Below, in pieces: positions 1 through 6,496 of a DNA stretch of 7,940 nt. Numbering within the stretch: the first letter of the stretch is position 1; every line of letters starts with the position of its first letter. Location: positions 1 through 7,940 of the forward strand of contig JASLEQ010000263.1 in assembly GCA_030151135.1 (NCBI GenBank), written 5' to 3'. The DNA comes from Candidatus Sulfotelmatobacter sp. (GTDB taxonomy: Bacteria > Acidobacteriota > Terriglobia > Terriglobales > SbA1). The notes under the pieces were generated by a model, which saw nothing but the letters and a program-made list of their open reading frames with translations, ran no database searches and was not told where the DNA came from. Position numbers and translations under genes: made by a program.

Positions 1-1394
1 CCCAGCGAGGCGACGATGAAATGGCCGGCGGGGTTAGAGACTCCCATTTGATGCAAAGCTTCCATCGCAACGGCCACCACGCGCAGGGCCTCGCGCGGAT
101 GGCGAAACTCCCAGCGAGTGATGGCGATCATCCCATTGGGCTTCAGGTGTTCGAAGTATTCGCGGAAGGCCTCGACGGTGTAGAGATTGTTCTCGCTTAG
201 TGCGAATGCGCCGGCTGCGGTGGACGCCCAGGTGTCGACCAAGGTCATCTGTACGACGTCAAAGCGTTCGGAGGTTGCCCGCAAATAGGAGCGACCATCG
301 GTGACGTGGATGTGGACGTCGGGACGGTCGTAGAGGTGCTGGGCATAATCGGCGTACCGGCCACGCATGATGGTGGTGGCAATGATGGGGTTGATTTCGA
401 TTCCAGTAACGCTGGGGCTCCCATTCGCGACGGCACGGAGCACGTCCACACCGCCGCCTGGGCCGATGATTGCGAATTCGCCGTGCGGCCGCAGCACATT
501 CGCCAACGCGGGAGGAGCCGACATCAGGTCCCGCTCCCACTCCGTCTGGTGCCAGAGCGAGACATCGGCGTTCATGATGTACGTAGAAGCGTCGGCATCG
601 ATCACGATTGCTTTCGCCTGTCCCTGGCGATCGACTTCGACGCGCGAGAGGGCATTCCAGCGCGCGAATTCCACCCAGGCTGGATCCCGGAACATGCCTT
701 TCGCATAGACCACATCGATGAGGCGTCCCGAATAATTTGCGGCTGTGAGAATGACCAGGGCCAAACCGAGGAACGCCGCATTCCGGCGCGCGCTGAAGGA
801 TTCAGCCCATACCATGGCAGCGGCGGCCAGGGCGATCCCAGCGAACAGGATCGCATTGGGTCCGCCCAACCAATTCAGGAGCGGCACGACAGCGAGGCAC
901 GCGAGCGCGCCGCCACAGAGATCGGCGCCATAGAGACGGGGAATGCGGTTCGACTCCCGCGCGAACACGACGGAAAACAACAGTCCCGTCAAGAAAAATG
1001 GTATTGCTGCGGTGAGGTAAAGCGCGGTGAGGCGAAGGAAATTCTTACTCGAAACATCGAGCGAGACGGGCACGTGCAGGACGATCTCGAGCACCGCGAC
1101 GATGATCACCGAGTTGGCCATGCATAAACGGGCGGCGAAAGGGCGTGTCGGATAGGCAGAGAGCTTGGCTTTGAGCAGATAGGCGAAGACTCCGCCCGCA
1201 CCAAGACCCAGCAATGCAATGGATATTGCGAGAAATGCGAAATGGTAGAAGAGAACGACTGAAAACAAACGGGTCAGTGCAAGTTCAAGCAGCAGCGCGG
1301 CGAAACTGGTTAAACCGATACCGGCGACCAGGGTTTTCTCAGAAATCCCGGTTTTTTGCGTGGCAAGGGTGCTGCTCGGGGAGGTGTCGGGCAT
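1..1394 (-). CDS. Membrane protein with C-terminal spermidine-synthase-like (SAM-binding) domain, partial
   Basis: The frame is open from an ATG at 1394 to the window edge: 464 complete codons, with the C-terminus missing. The N-terminal half (about residues 22-220) is strongly hydrophobic, with six or so candidate membrane helices. From about residue 245 it looks like the spermine/spermidine synthase fold. FAIIGPGGGVDVLRAV (307-322) is the glycine-rich SAM/dcSAM loop, GIEINP (331-336) is the acidic strand end, and VTDGRSYL (364-371) follows. The catalytic D-x-x-D-P stretch of true aminopropyltransferases is replaced by LVDTWASTAAG (385-395), so only one Asp of that region is kept and the DP is lost. 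Polyamine synthesis is therefore doubtful; a membrane-tethered SAM-dependent transferase is an inference. An in-frame TAG lies eight codons upstream, fixing ATG 1394 as the earliest ATG. No Shine-Dalgarno is visible before it. It is the last gene of the minus-strand run, 69 bases after acpS. Confidence 0.8.
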   Translation of the reverse strand, partial: MPDTSPSSTLATQKTGISEKTLVAGIGLTSFAALLLELALTRLFSVVLFYHFAFLAISIALLGLGAGGVFAYLLKAKLSAYPTRPFAARLCMANSVIIVAVLEIVLHVPVSLDVSSKNFLRLTALYLTAAIPFFLTGLLFSVVFARESNRIPRLYGADLCGGALACLAVVPLLNWLGGPNAILFAGIALAAAAMVWAESFSARRNAAFLGLALVILTAANYSGRLIDVVYAKGMFRDPAWVEFARWNALSRVEVDRQGQAKAIVIDADASTYIMNADVSLWHQTEWERDLMSAPPALANVLRPHGEFAIIGPGGGVDVLRAVANGSPSVTGIEINPIIATTIMRGRYADYAQHLYDRPDVHIHVTDGRSYLRATSERFDVVQMTLVDTWASTAAGAFALSENNLYTVEAFREYFEHLKPNGMIAITRWEFRHPREALRVVAVAMEALHQMGVSNPAGHFIVASL

Positions 1395-1463
1395 GATTTC
1401 GATGAAGGCGACAGTCTAACAGAAGGTCCCGGAGCGGACAGTTTTTGCCGGGTGGTATTCCCT

Positions 1464-1841
1464 TTAGCTTTCGAGGATGACTTGTGCGATGGCCTGATCC
1501 GCCGTATGGGAAATGGATAAAGCGGAATTTTTAGCGCCGAGTTTAACGGCAAACTCCCGCGCCTTTCCGTGGAACTGGATGGTTGGGCGACCGCCGGGCA
1601 AGCGTACCACCTCGCAGTCGCGCCAGCGGACGCCATAGTTCCATCCGGTGCCCAAAGCCTTCATGGCGGCTTCTTTGGCGGCGAAACGGGCTGCGTAGCG
1701 CTCAACGCGGTTTGCCTTCGAGTCGCAATAGCGCATTTCGCCTTCCGTGAAAATGCGCTCCAGGAACCGCGCTCCAAAACGCTCGATGGATTGTCCGATG
1801 CGATTGACTTCGGCGATATCAATTCCGATGCCCACAATCAT
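1464..1841 (-). CDS. acpS: Holo-[acyl-carrier-protein] synthase
   Basis: AcpS transfers the 4'-phosphopantetheine arm from coenzyme A to a serine of apo-ACP in the cytosol, activating the carrier for fatty acid synthesis. With the start at 1841 the protein has 125 residues, the usual AcpS length. It opens with the family signature MIVGIGIDIAEV; Asp8 is the Mg-binding residue. RFAAKEAAMKAL follows, with Glu57 the second metal/catalytic residue, and the conserved SISHT comes near the C-terminus. Other in-frame starts are ATG 1850 (adds MQT) and a further-upstream codon at 1892 that overlaps the DUF488 gene. Homology favours 1841, while 1850 sits one base after the DUF488 stop. Neither has a good Shine-Dalgarno, so translation is probably coupled to the upstream gene. 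The family assignment is very secure; the exact start is not. Confidence 0.95.
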   Translation of the reverse strand: MIVGIGIDIAEVNRIGQSIERFGARFLERIFTEGEMRYCDSKANRVERYAARFAAKEAAMKALGTGWNYGVRWRDCEVVRLPGGRPTIQFHGKAREFAVKLGAKNSALSISHTADQAIAQVILES

Positions 1842-1851
1842 GGTTTGCATC

Positions 1852-2382
1852 TTACAGCAAGCGATCACCGCGGTAGATGAGGCGTCCATCAATCATGCGA
1901 GCTTCTGCGGTGAGTTTATGCGGTCTGACGGGGCCAGTCGCGTCAATGTGCAACACTTCGTGCCCGTGGGCGACGAGCCAGTCCGAGACCAACATTCGAT
2001 GGCAGCGGAAGTACACTCTCTCGGCGCACATGTACGCGGTGCGGCCGGCGTCGGTCATGCGAATGAGCTCGGTCATCGCATCTTCAAATTCCGGTGTAAG
2101 CATGTGATCGGCATAGTTGCGGAAACTATCATTGCGAAGCGCAATGTTGGGCGAAGGGTCGAGGATTTTCTTCCGGTAACCGCCCAATGACTTCATCCAC
2201 ACATAGGCGATAGCCGCGGCGGAAAGCGTTTGCTCCAGCAAATCGCGGTTGAACTGCGGCAAACGCCGAGACATGGGAAAGGCGCGGATGTCCACCAGGG
2301 TTTTGATCTCGTGCGCATGGAGCGCCGCGATCAAGTCCTCGATGGCACGAGTGGAATGTCCGATTGTGTAAAGGGTGGCCAA
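1852..2382 (-). CDS. DUF488 family protein
   Basis: A 176-residue protein typical of DUF488 in length and motifs. It opens LYTIGHSTRAIEDLI, then VDIRAFPMSRRLPQF (30-44) and the LGGYR segment (66-70). Next comes the Cys/His signature MCAERVYFRCHR (118-129, with Cys119, Cys127, His128 and Arg129), and it ends with PHKLTAEARMIDGRLIY. The biochemical function of the family is not established; the conserved Cys-His-Arg suggests a catalytic or metal site (inference). The start codon is TTG at 2382. No in-frame ATG fits, and the family's first strand begins at once. No clear Shine-Dalgarno is present. It starts 24 bases after selA stops and ends one base before a possible acpS ATG, so it is almost certainly cotranscribed with both. 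It lies in the same reading frame as selA, separated from it by the selA TAG and eight sense codons. Confidence 0.92.
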   Translation of the reverse strand: MATLYTIGHSTRAIEDLIAALHAHEIKTLVDIRAFPMSRRLPQFNRDLLEQTLSAAAIAYVWMKSLGGYRKKILDPSPNIALRNDSFRNYADHMLTPEFEDAMTELIRMTDAGRTAYMCAERVYFRCHRMLVSDWLVAHGHEVLHIDATGPVRPHKLTAEARMIDGRLIYRGDRLL

Positions 2383-2406
2383 CGGTATTTCGATGCGGAC
2401 ACGAGG

Positions 2407-3837
2407 CTATGCGATGCGTTCGAGGGCGGCGGCAATCTCGCGATCCTGGCCGGGGAATACGGTTCGCAGATCAAGCAGGACCTGTCCTTGCTCAACGCGG
2501 GAAACAATCGGAGGCTCAGAGGACCGCAGCCGCGCAGATAATTCATCCGCGCTCAGGGAGGGGCTCGTGATCGCAATCAGACGTGTCGGAAGGACCGAGG
2601 ATGGCGCCGCTCCGCCGCCAACCACGGACTCGCCGTCGATTACATTGAAGCTAAGAGCGCTGCATAAGGGGCGTACGGCATCAACGAGAGCCTGCGAGCG
2701 CGCGCCAATTTCCGCCTTGGTCAGGCTCATCATTGCCAATGTAGGAACTGCCGCGTAGTCACGCTTCACGTAGGCTAAAAGGGTTGCTTCGAGGACCGCA
2801 TAGGTCAGCTTATCGACTCGCAACGCGCGGAACAGAGAATTGGCACGCATGCGGCCAACCAGCTCCGGGCGCCCGCTGATGAGACCTGCTTGAGGACCGC
2901 CCAGCAGCTTATCCCCACTATAGGTAACGATGTCTACGCCGGATTTCAGGCTATCGAGAACGGTATTTTCCTGGGCAAGACCGAAATGATTCAGGTCCAC
3001 GAGAGCGCCACTCCCCAAGTCTTCCATCAGAGGAATGTTGCGCTTTCTGGCTAGAGCGACGAGCTCGACCGTCGACGGTTGTTCGGTGAATCCGCTGATT
3101 TCGAAATTCGAGCGATGGACGCGCAGCAACAGGCGAGTGCGTTCATTGATTGCCTTTTCGTAGTCGGCAACGCGAGTGCGGTTCGTGGTTCCAACTTCGC
3201 ACAGTTTTGCCCCGGACTTAGCCATGACATCGGGGATGCGAAATGAGCCGCCGATCTCGACTAACTCTCCGCGTGAAACGATAACCTCGCCTCCATCGGC
3301 CAAAGTATTGAGGGCGAGGAGGACGGCGGCAGCATTGTTATTTACTACGATCGTGGAGATGTCAGAATTCTCTGCGGCGAGGAGTTTGCGGAAGAGGCGA
3401 TCGACATGGACATCGCGCTTACCACGCTCTCCGGACGACACATTGAACTCCAAATTCGAATAGCGCCCGGCGGTTTCGTTGAGATGGGCAACGGCGCCCT
3501 CAAGGATCGGAGCGCGTCCAAGATTGGTGTGAAGAATGACCCCGGTCGCGTTGATAACGGGGCGAAGGGAAAAACCGATCGCGTGGCGCACTTGCTTCTC
3601 GATGGCGGCCGGCATGCCGTCCAAGGCTAAGCGGAGGCCGGAAGGGTTGATTACGCCAGACGAAATCTGCTGCCGCAATTCTGACAGGACTGCGCGGGCG
3701 GCGTCGGCGACTGCGACGTTGCCATGCATTTCGACGAGGGTTTTCAAGACGAGGCTTCGCATCAGCTCGTCGACCGAGGGCAGTTCGCGAAAGAGTTCTA
3801 ATTTGGATTGAGTTGCCATTCGAAGACGCGAATCCAA
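2407..3837 (-). CDS. selA: L-seryl-tRNA(Sec) selenium transferase (selenocysteine synthase)
   Basis: SelA is the PLP enzyme that converts Ser-tRNA(Sec) to Sec-tRNA(Sec) with selenophosphate. The protein has 476 residues (E. coli SelA 463), so it is the full-length bacterial form including the N-terminal tRNA-binding domain (about 11-90). Visible SelA hallmarks are RPVINATGVILHTNLGRAP (92-110), the asparagine triplet in VVNNNAAAVLL (164-174) and SRGELVEIGGSFRIPDVM (188-205). EVGTTNRT (214-221) and EDLGSGALVDL (272-282) follow, then YSGDKLLGGPQAG (306-318) with the PLP-binding Lys310, and FRALRVDKLT (336-345). I see no broken motif. The TTG at 3837 is chosen because AGGGAGG sits six bases upstream; ATG 3819 (six codons in) has no ribosome-binding site. 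The gene begins 17 bases after the cytochrome stop and precedes DUF488 by 24 bases. No other selenocysteine gene is in view. Confidence 0.97.
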   Translation of the reverse strand: MDSRLRMATQSKLELFRELPSVDELMRSLVLKTLVEMHGNVAVADAARAVLSELRQQISSGVINPSGLRLALDGMPAAIEKQVRHAIGFSLRPVINATGVILHTNLGRAPILEGAVAHLNETAGRYSNLEFNVSSGERGKRDVHVDRLFRKLLAAENSDISTIVVNNNAAAVLLALNTLADGGEVIVSRGELVEIGGSFRIPDVMAKSGAKLCEVGTTNRTRVADYEKAINERTRLLLRVHRSNFEISGFTEQPSTVELVALARKRNIPLMEDLGSGALVDLNHFGLAQENTVLDSLKSGVDIVTYSGDKLLGGPQAGLISGRPELVGRMRANSLFRALRVDKLTYAVLEATLLAYVKRDYAAVPTLAMMSLTKAEIGARSQALVDAVRPLCSALSFNVIDGESVVGGGAAPSSVLPTRLIAITSPSLSADELSARLRSSEPPIVSRVEQGQVLLDLRTVFPGQDREIAAALERIA

Positions 3838-3843
3838 GAGCCC

Positions 3844-3850
3844 CCTCCCT
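3844..3850 (-). promoter_or_regulatory. Ribosome-binding site of selA
   Basis: The minus strand reads AGGGAGG here, followed by six bases and the TTG at 3837. This near-consensus Shine-Dalgarno supports the TTG over the downstream ATG at 3819. It lies in the 17-base gap after the cytochrome stop codon, so ribosomes finishing the cytochrome could reinitiate on selA. Confidence 0.7.
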
Positions 3851-3854
3851 GACT

Positions 3855-4229
3855 TTAGAGCGTGTGCAGGTACGCGAGCAGGTCCTGGATTTCCTGGTCA
3901 CTCAATTTCTGACCGTATCCGGGCATTTCATTTCGGCCCATGCGAATGATGTTGCTGACGCGCTCATCGTTTGCGGGCAGCCCGCTCAGCGACAAATATT
4001 TATGGTCGAAGACTCCCTTGAGTCCCGGTCCCTTTTTCCCCCGAGTCGAGTAAGGCTCGTGACAGCGGTCGCATTCGGCATCGTAGATTTTCCGTCCCGC
4101 TGCCTGTTGGGCGTTCAACCCAAGTTCCTGATCCGACTTTCGACGCTCTACATCACAACCGCCGCAGGCAAGCAGAAGCAGGAGAGCGGATACCGGCAGG
4201 ACCAGGAAGCTGACGAAGTGTCTATGCAC
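3855..4229 (-). CDS. Monohaem c-type cytochrome, probable lipoprotein
   Basis: A 124-residue protein with an N-terminal hydrophobic segment (5-21) ending in LLLAC, a plausible lipobox with Cys22 as the lipidated residue; it would be anchored on the periplasmic face of a membrane. The haem-binding motif is CDRCH (53-57). GPGLKGVF (67-74) and Met102 in NEMPGYGQKLS are typical of class I cytochrome c, Met102 being the probable sixth haem ligand. The C-terminal helix LSDQEIQDLLAYLHTL is also canonical. It probably shuttles electrons, but the partner is not shown by the context. The start is GTG at 4229; a GGAG lies about 12 bases upstream, a little far. It is the first gene of the minus-strand run, 17 bases before selA, and diverges from the membrane protein gene at 4326. 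Confidence 0.92.
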   Translation of the reverse strand: MHRHFVSFLVLPVSALLLLLACGGCDVERRKSDQELGLNAQQAAGRKIYDAECDRCHEPYSTRGKKGPGLKGVFDHKYLSLSGLPANDERVSNIIRMGRNEMPGYGQKLSDQEIQDLLAYLHTL

Positions 4230-4325
4230 GAACTCGATTGCTCCGAACGTAGATGGGCGAGACGCAGCCTAGCAAGCCACTTTACAATCATAGTGCAAGA
4301 AAGCTCCGAGGGGCGCTAGAGGCGA

Positions 4326-4625
4326 ATGTACAAACAGTCTTCCCTTTCGACGGCGAAACGGACGCCACGGTGGTACGGTGTGCCAGTCCGTATTGTTCTG
4401 ATCACGGCCATTGGGACGCTGCTCGTATTTGCGGTCAGCCTTTTGCTGGCCATCATAGGCACAGTGCTAGCGTCGGCGCTGCGTGGGATCCATCCCGACA
4501 TGCGCATTGCATACCGGATGTTTGCGCTGCCCATGGCGGTGGCAGCCGCGACGATCGTTTTTGTCGTTTCCTCCGTGATGGAGGTCAGGCACTATCTGCA
4601 GCAAAGGGATGTCCGCATAGACTAA
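4326..4625 (+). CDS. Small membrane protein of unknown function
   Basis: A 99-residue protein whose function I do not recognise. It has a basic N-terminus (KRTPRWYG), a long hydrophobic segment at about 21-50, a polar loop RGIHPDMRIAYR, a second membrane segment at about 66-86, and a charged tail (EVRHYLQQRDVRID). This gives two helices with both ends probably cytoplasmic. The amino-acid pattern looks like a family I associate with Acidobacteriota, but this is memory, not a search. The ATG has AGAGG three bases upstream (4318-4322, tight) and GAGGGG at 4308-4313 (12 bases away). It diverges from the cytochrome gene across 96 bases and converges on the radical SAM gene with overlapping stops (its TAA is 4623-4625). 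Confidence 0.8.
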   Translation: MYKQSSLSTAKRTPRWYGVPVRIVLITAIGTLLVFAVSLLLAIIGTVLASALRGIHPDMRIAYRMFALPMAVAAATIVFVVSSVMEVRHYLQQRDVRID

Positions 4626-6307
4626 GCTTCGGCCCAGTTCCTGCGTTCAATGATCGTAGGGGGTTCGTAAGTCTTTCCCTCTGCCAGGCGCCTTTCTTCG
4701 CGGTGCGTCGTCCACAACAGGACGGGGCCGAGGAACGCGGGCATTATGCGCGAGATGACGCCGGACTCGCGTTTGAATTCTTCGCGCAAGTCATGAATCT
4801 GCTCGCTGACATTGGCATCGACTTTGCGGAACTGACGCTCCATTGCCCACAAGGCGGAACTGTAGATGCCACTGAGGCGCTGCATCTCGAGCGTAAAGCG
4901 CTCACGTACCCGCTCATCGGGCCAGTCTTTATAGCGCTTCCAACCAGTCAGCAAGGTTCGGGCAATCCGATAAAGGCTTGGCCCGTTCACTTCAAAGTCG
5001 CGCCAGAACGCCCAATCCAAGAATCGTTTTGAGTCGTCCCGCGAGATGGCGGCGTGCTTGAAGTTGAATTTAAATTGGCCGTGGACGTCAGCGTAGTCGA
5101 CATCTTTCAACATGCGGCCCTCTTCAGACATCTGCTGATAAAGGGGTGTACCCGGAACCGGCGTGTACAGCATGAACTGGTGGAAGTCGGTGTCGTGCGA
5201 AACGGCGTGCTCGATTTCGGAGACGATGTTATCTGGAGTGTGGTGCTCGAGGCCGATGATGGTCGAGCCTTGCACGCGGATACCGTGCTCGCGTAATTCT
5301 CGTGTCAGTTGTCGAGTATCGGTGCCGTTCAGCTTGCTGTAGCCGGCTCGCGGCGATTCAAGTCCCATCCACAGCCATGACACGCCAAGTTCGACGAGTT
5401 CCGGCATGGTGTACTTACGAATTGCGTTGGCGGAGGCGAAGACCGACATGGTCCAGACTTTGTGAGCGGCCTTCATGCGCTCAAGCAGGCGCATGGCGCG
5501 TTCGCGGTGCAGGAGGAAATTCTCGTCCATGATGAAAAACGAATGCACTTTCAATTCGTTTTCCATCTGCTGCATGACTTCGAAGAGATCATCGCCACTC
5601 TCGAAGAAGTTCACGAATTTTCCCTTGCCGCCGAAGAAGGCGGAGGTAGTGCAGAAGTTGCAGCCCATGGGGCAGCCGACGGAAGGGATGATAGTGGCAG
5701 CAGTGGCGCCTTTTCGCTCGGGTAGTCGGATTCCCATGATGCGCGTGCGCATTCCAGAAACGATGGGAGGATGCTGGATGGGTGCATTCTCATCTTCGCC
5801 CAGATAACGCCGCATCCACGAAACGCCTTCGCCGCGAACGATGTGGTCGGCATCAATCATCTTTTCGACGCCCGGAATCGCGGCGACATGTCCTCCGACG
5901 ACGATTGTTGAATGCGGGGAGAGCTTTCGAATCATGCGGCACATCTCGCGGACTTTGCCGACATTCACGATGATGGACGAGATGCCAACGATGTCGTAAT
6001 GATGGGCGGTGAGTTCGCGCGCGAATTCATCTCGCGTAGGAAAATCTAAAACTGCGCAGGGCGCAGAGATGTTGGCCTGGATCATCATGATGCCCCAGGA
6101 CCGATGAAACATGCGGAGCGAGAAGCTGCCCTGGGCGCGGGTAACCTGGTTGTGATAGAGCTCCATTGGATTGATGGAGCGGCTGCCAAACTCGTCGTCT
6201 TGCGCGTAAGGCCCAAAGACCGAGCTCAGCAGAATCCTGGCGTGCGTTCCTCTGGAATGAGGTTCAACAGCGGTGGTCGAGTTGGAGGAGGAAACAGAGA
6301 GAGCCAC
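4622..6307 (-). CDS. Radical SAM protein with N-terminal B12-binding-like domain
   Basis: A 561-residue protein. Residues 24-60 carry a distinctive opening (RILLSSVFGPYAQDDEFGS). Residues about 80-170 form a B12-binding-like Rossmann fold (YDIVGISS, IVVGGHV, DHIVRGEG). The DxHxxG cobalamin-ligand motif is not visible, so cobalamin, if bound, would not be His-on. The radical SAM core begins about residue 203. CPMGCNFC (Cys212, Cys216, Cys219) binds the 4Fe-4S cluster, MDEN (260-263) and LWMGLES (312-318) follow, and the barrel ends near 395 (TPVPGTPLY). The C-terminal 160 residues have no motif I can name. The radical SAM enzyme class is secure; the substrate is unknown. The start is GTG 6307; an in-frame TGA four codons earlier (6317-6319) rules out extension. 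The nearest Shine-Dalgarno fits an out-of-frame ATG at 6320 better (see findings). It diverges from the STAS gene. Confidence 0.93.
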   Translation of the reverse strand: MALSVSSSNSTTAVEPHSRGTHARILLSSVFGPYAQDDEFGSRSINPMELYHNQVTRAQGSFSLRMFHRSWGIMMIQANISAPCAVLDFPTRDEFARELTAHHYDIVGISSIIVNVGKVREMCRMIRKLSPHSTIVVGGHVAAIPGVEKMIDADHIVRGEGVSWMRRYLGEDENAPIQHPPIVSGMRTRIMGIRLPERKGATAATIIPSVGCPMGCNFCTTSAFFGGKGKFVNFFESGDDLFEVMQQMENELKVHSFFIMDENFLLHRERAMRLLERMKAAHKVWTMSVFASANAIRKYTMPELVELGVSWLWMGLESPRAGYSKLNGTDTRQLTRELREHGIRVQGSTIIGLEHHTPDNIVSEIEHAVSHDTDFHQFMLYTPVPGTPLYQQMSEEGRMLKDVDYADVHGQFKFNFKHAAISRDDSKRFLDWAFWRDFEVNGPSLYRIARTLLTGWKRYKDWPDERVRERFTLEMQRLSGIYSSALWAMERQFRKVDANVSEQIHDLREEFKRESGVISRIMPAFLGPVLLWTTHREERRLAEGKTYEPPTIIERRNWAEA

Positions 6308-6325
6308 TTGTTTTTTTCATCCTGT

Positions 6326-6331
6326 CTCCCC
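6326..6331 (-). promoter_or_regulatory. Shine-Dalgarno upstream of the radical SAM gene
   Basis: The minus strand reads GGGGAG, then ACAGG, then an ATG at 6320-6318. This is ideal spacing for that ATG but 18 bases from the GTG at 6307. The ATG opens only an 18-codon frame ending at 6264, offset by one base from the radical SAM gene, with seven A residues immediately after it. It may be a leader peptide that couples to the gene, or the true start with a slip or error in the A run. Confidence 0.5.
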
Positions 6332-6409
6332 ACATGCCGTTACATTCATCGTATTCGTCATTGGGCCAGCGCGAGCATGGCGACGTCAGATAAAACAAAA
6401 AGATTACAA

Positions 6410-6429
6410 ATTCAGACAGTTTTCTGAAT
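6410..6429. repeat. Perfect inverted repeat, 7-base arms, 6-base spacer
   Basis: The sequence is ATTCAGA, CAGTTT, TCTGAAT, with both arms perfectly complementary. It lies in the divergent spacer between the radical SAM and STAS genes. Its symmetry and size suit a dimeric helix-turn-helix regulator. On the minus strand it is followed by a T-rich stretch, but no gene ends upstream, so a terminator role is less likely. Confidence 0.55.
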
Positions 6430-6451
6430 AGGGATAAACGCGCGAGTTTGC

Positions 6452-6469
6452 CGTTACTTGAACGTAACG
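6452..6469. repeat. Perfect inverted repeat, 6-base arms, overlapping a -35 box
   Basis: The sequence is CGTTAC, TTGAAC, GTAACG. The six-base spacer is exactly the proposed -35 hexamer of the STAS promoter, so a bound protein would block or reposition RNA polymerase there. It has the same arm-spacer layout as the repeat at 6410-6429 but a different arm sequence. The two centres are 41 bases apart, about four helical turns. Confidence 0.55.
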
Positions 6470-6487
6470 CGCTCTCTACCCTAGAAT
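6458..6487 (+). promoter_or_regulatory. Sigma-70-type promoter of the STAS gene
   Basis: A -35 box TTGAAC (6458-6463) and a -10 box TAGAAT (6482-6487, five of six consensus bases) are separated by 18 bases. Transcription would be expected to begin around 6493-6495, at or just before the ATG at 6497, implying a leaderless or near-leaderless mRNA. That agrees with the absence of any Shine-Dalgarno before this start. Confidence 0.5.
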
Positions 6488-6496
6488 CGCTGCGCG

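Noticed and set aside
946..966. tRNA T-arm-like sequence (GGTTCGACTCCCGC)
   Set aside because: No matching acceptor, D or anticodon arms lie around it, and it falls inside the coding sequence of the membrane protein. A similar GGTTCGATT at 6896-6904 is rejected for the same reason.
306..1127. 273-codon open frame on the plus strand (and two shorter minus frames at 245-540)
   Set aside because: These are shadows of the spermidine-synthase-like gene, whose minus-strand frame is open over 464 codons with membrane helices and a SAM-binding motif. The shadow proteins are low-complexity, rich in Arg/His/Asp, with no motif.
1395..1463. CCCGG...CCGGG arms between acpS and the membrane protein gene, considered as a terminator
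   Set aside because: The stem is only five bases with a 15-base loop and no T run follows.
1747..2190. 147-codon plus-strand frame
   Set aside because: It is antisense to the clear acpS and DUF488 genes and has no recognisable domain.
6305..6348. Short in-frame ATG...TGA upstream of the radical SAM GTG, possibly a selenocysteine UGA given selA nearby
   Set aside because: The ten codons before TGA resemble no selenoprotein redox motif. No stable hairpin is evident just after the UGA, and the family-conserved part starts some 20 residues later. The frame simply ends there.
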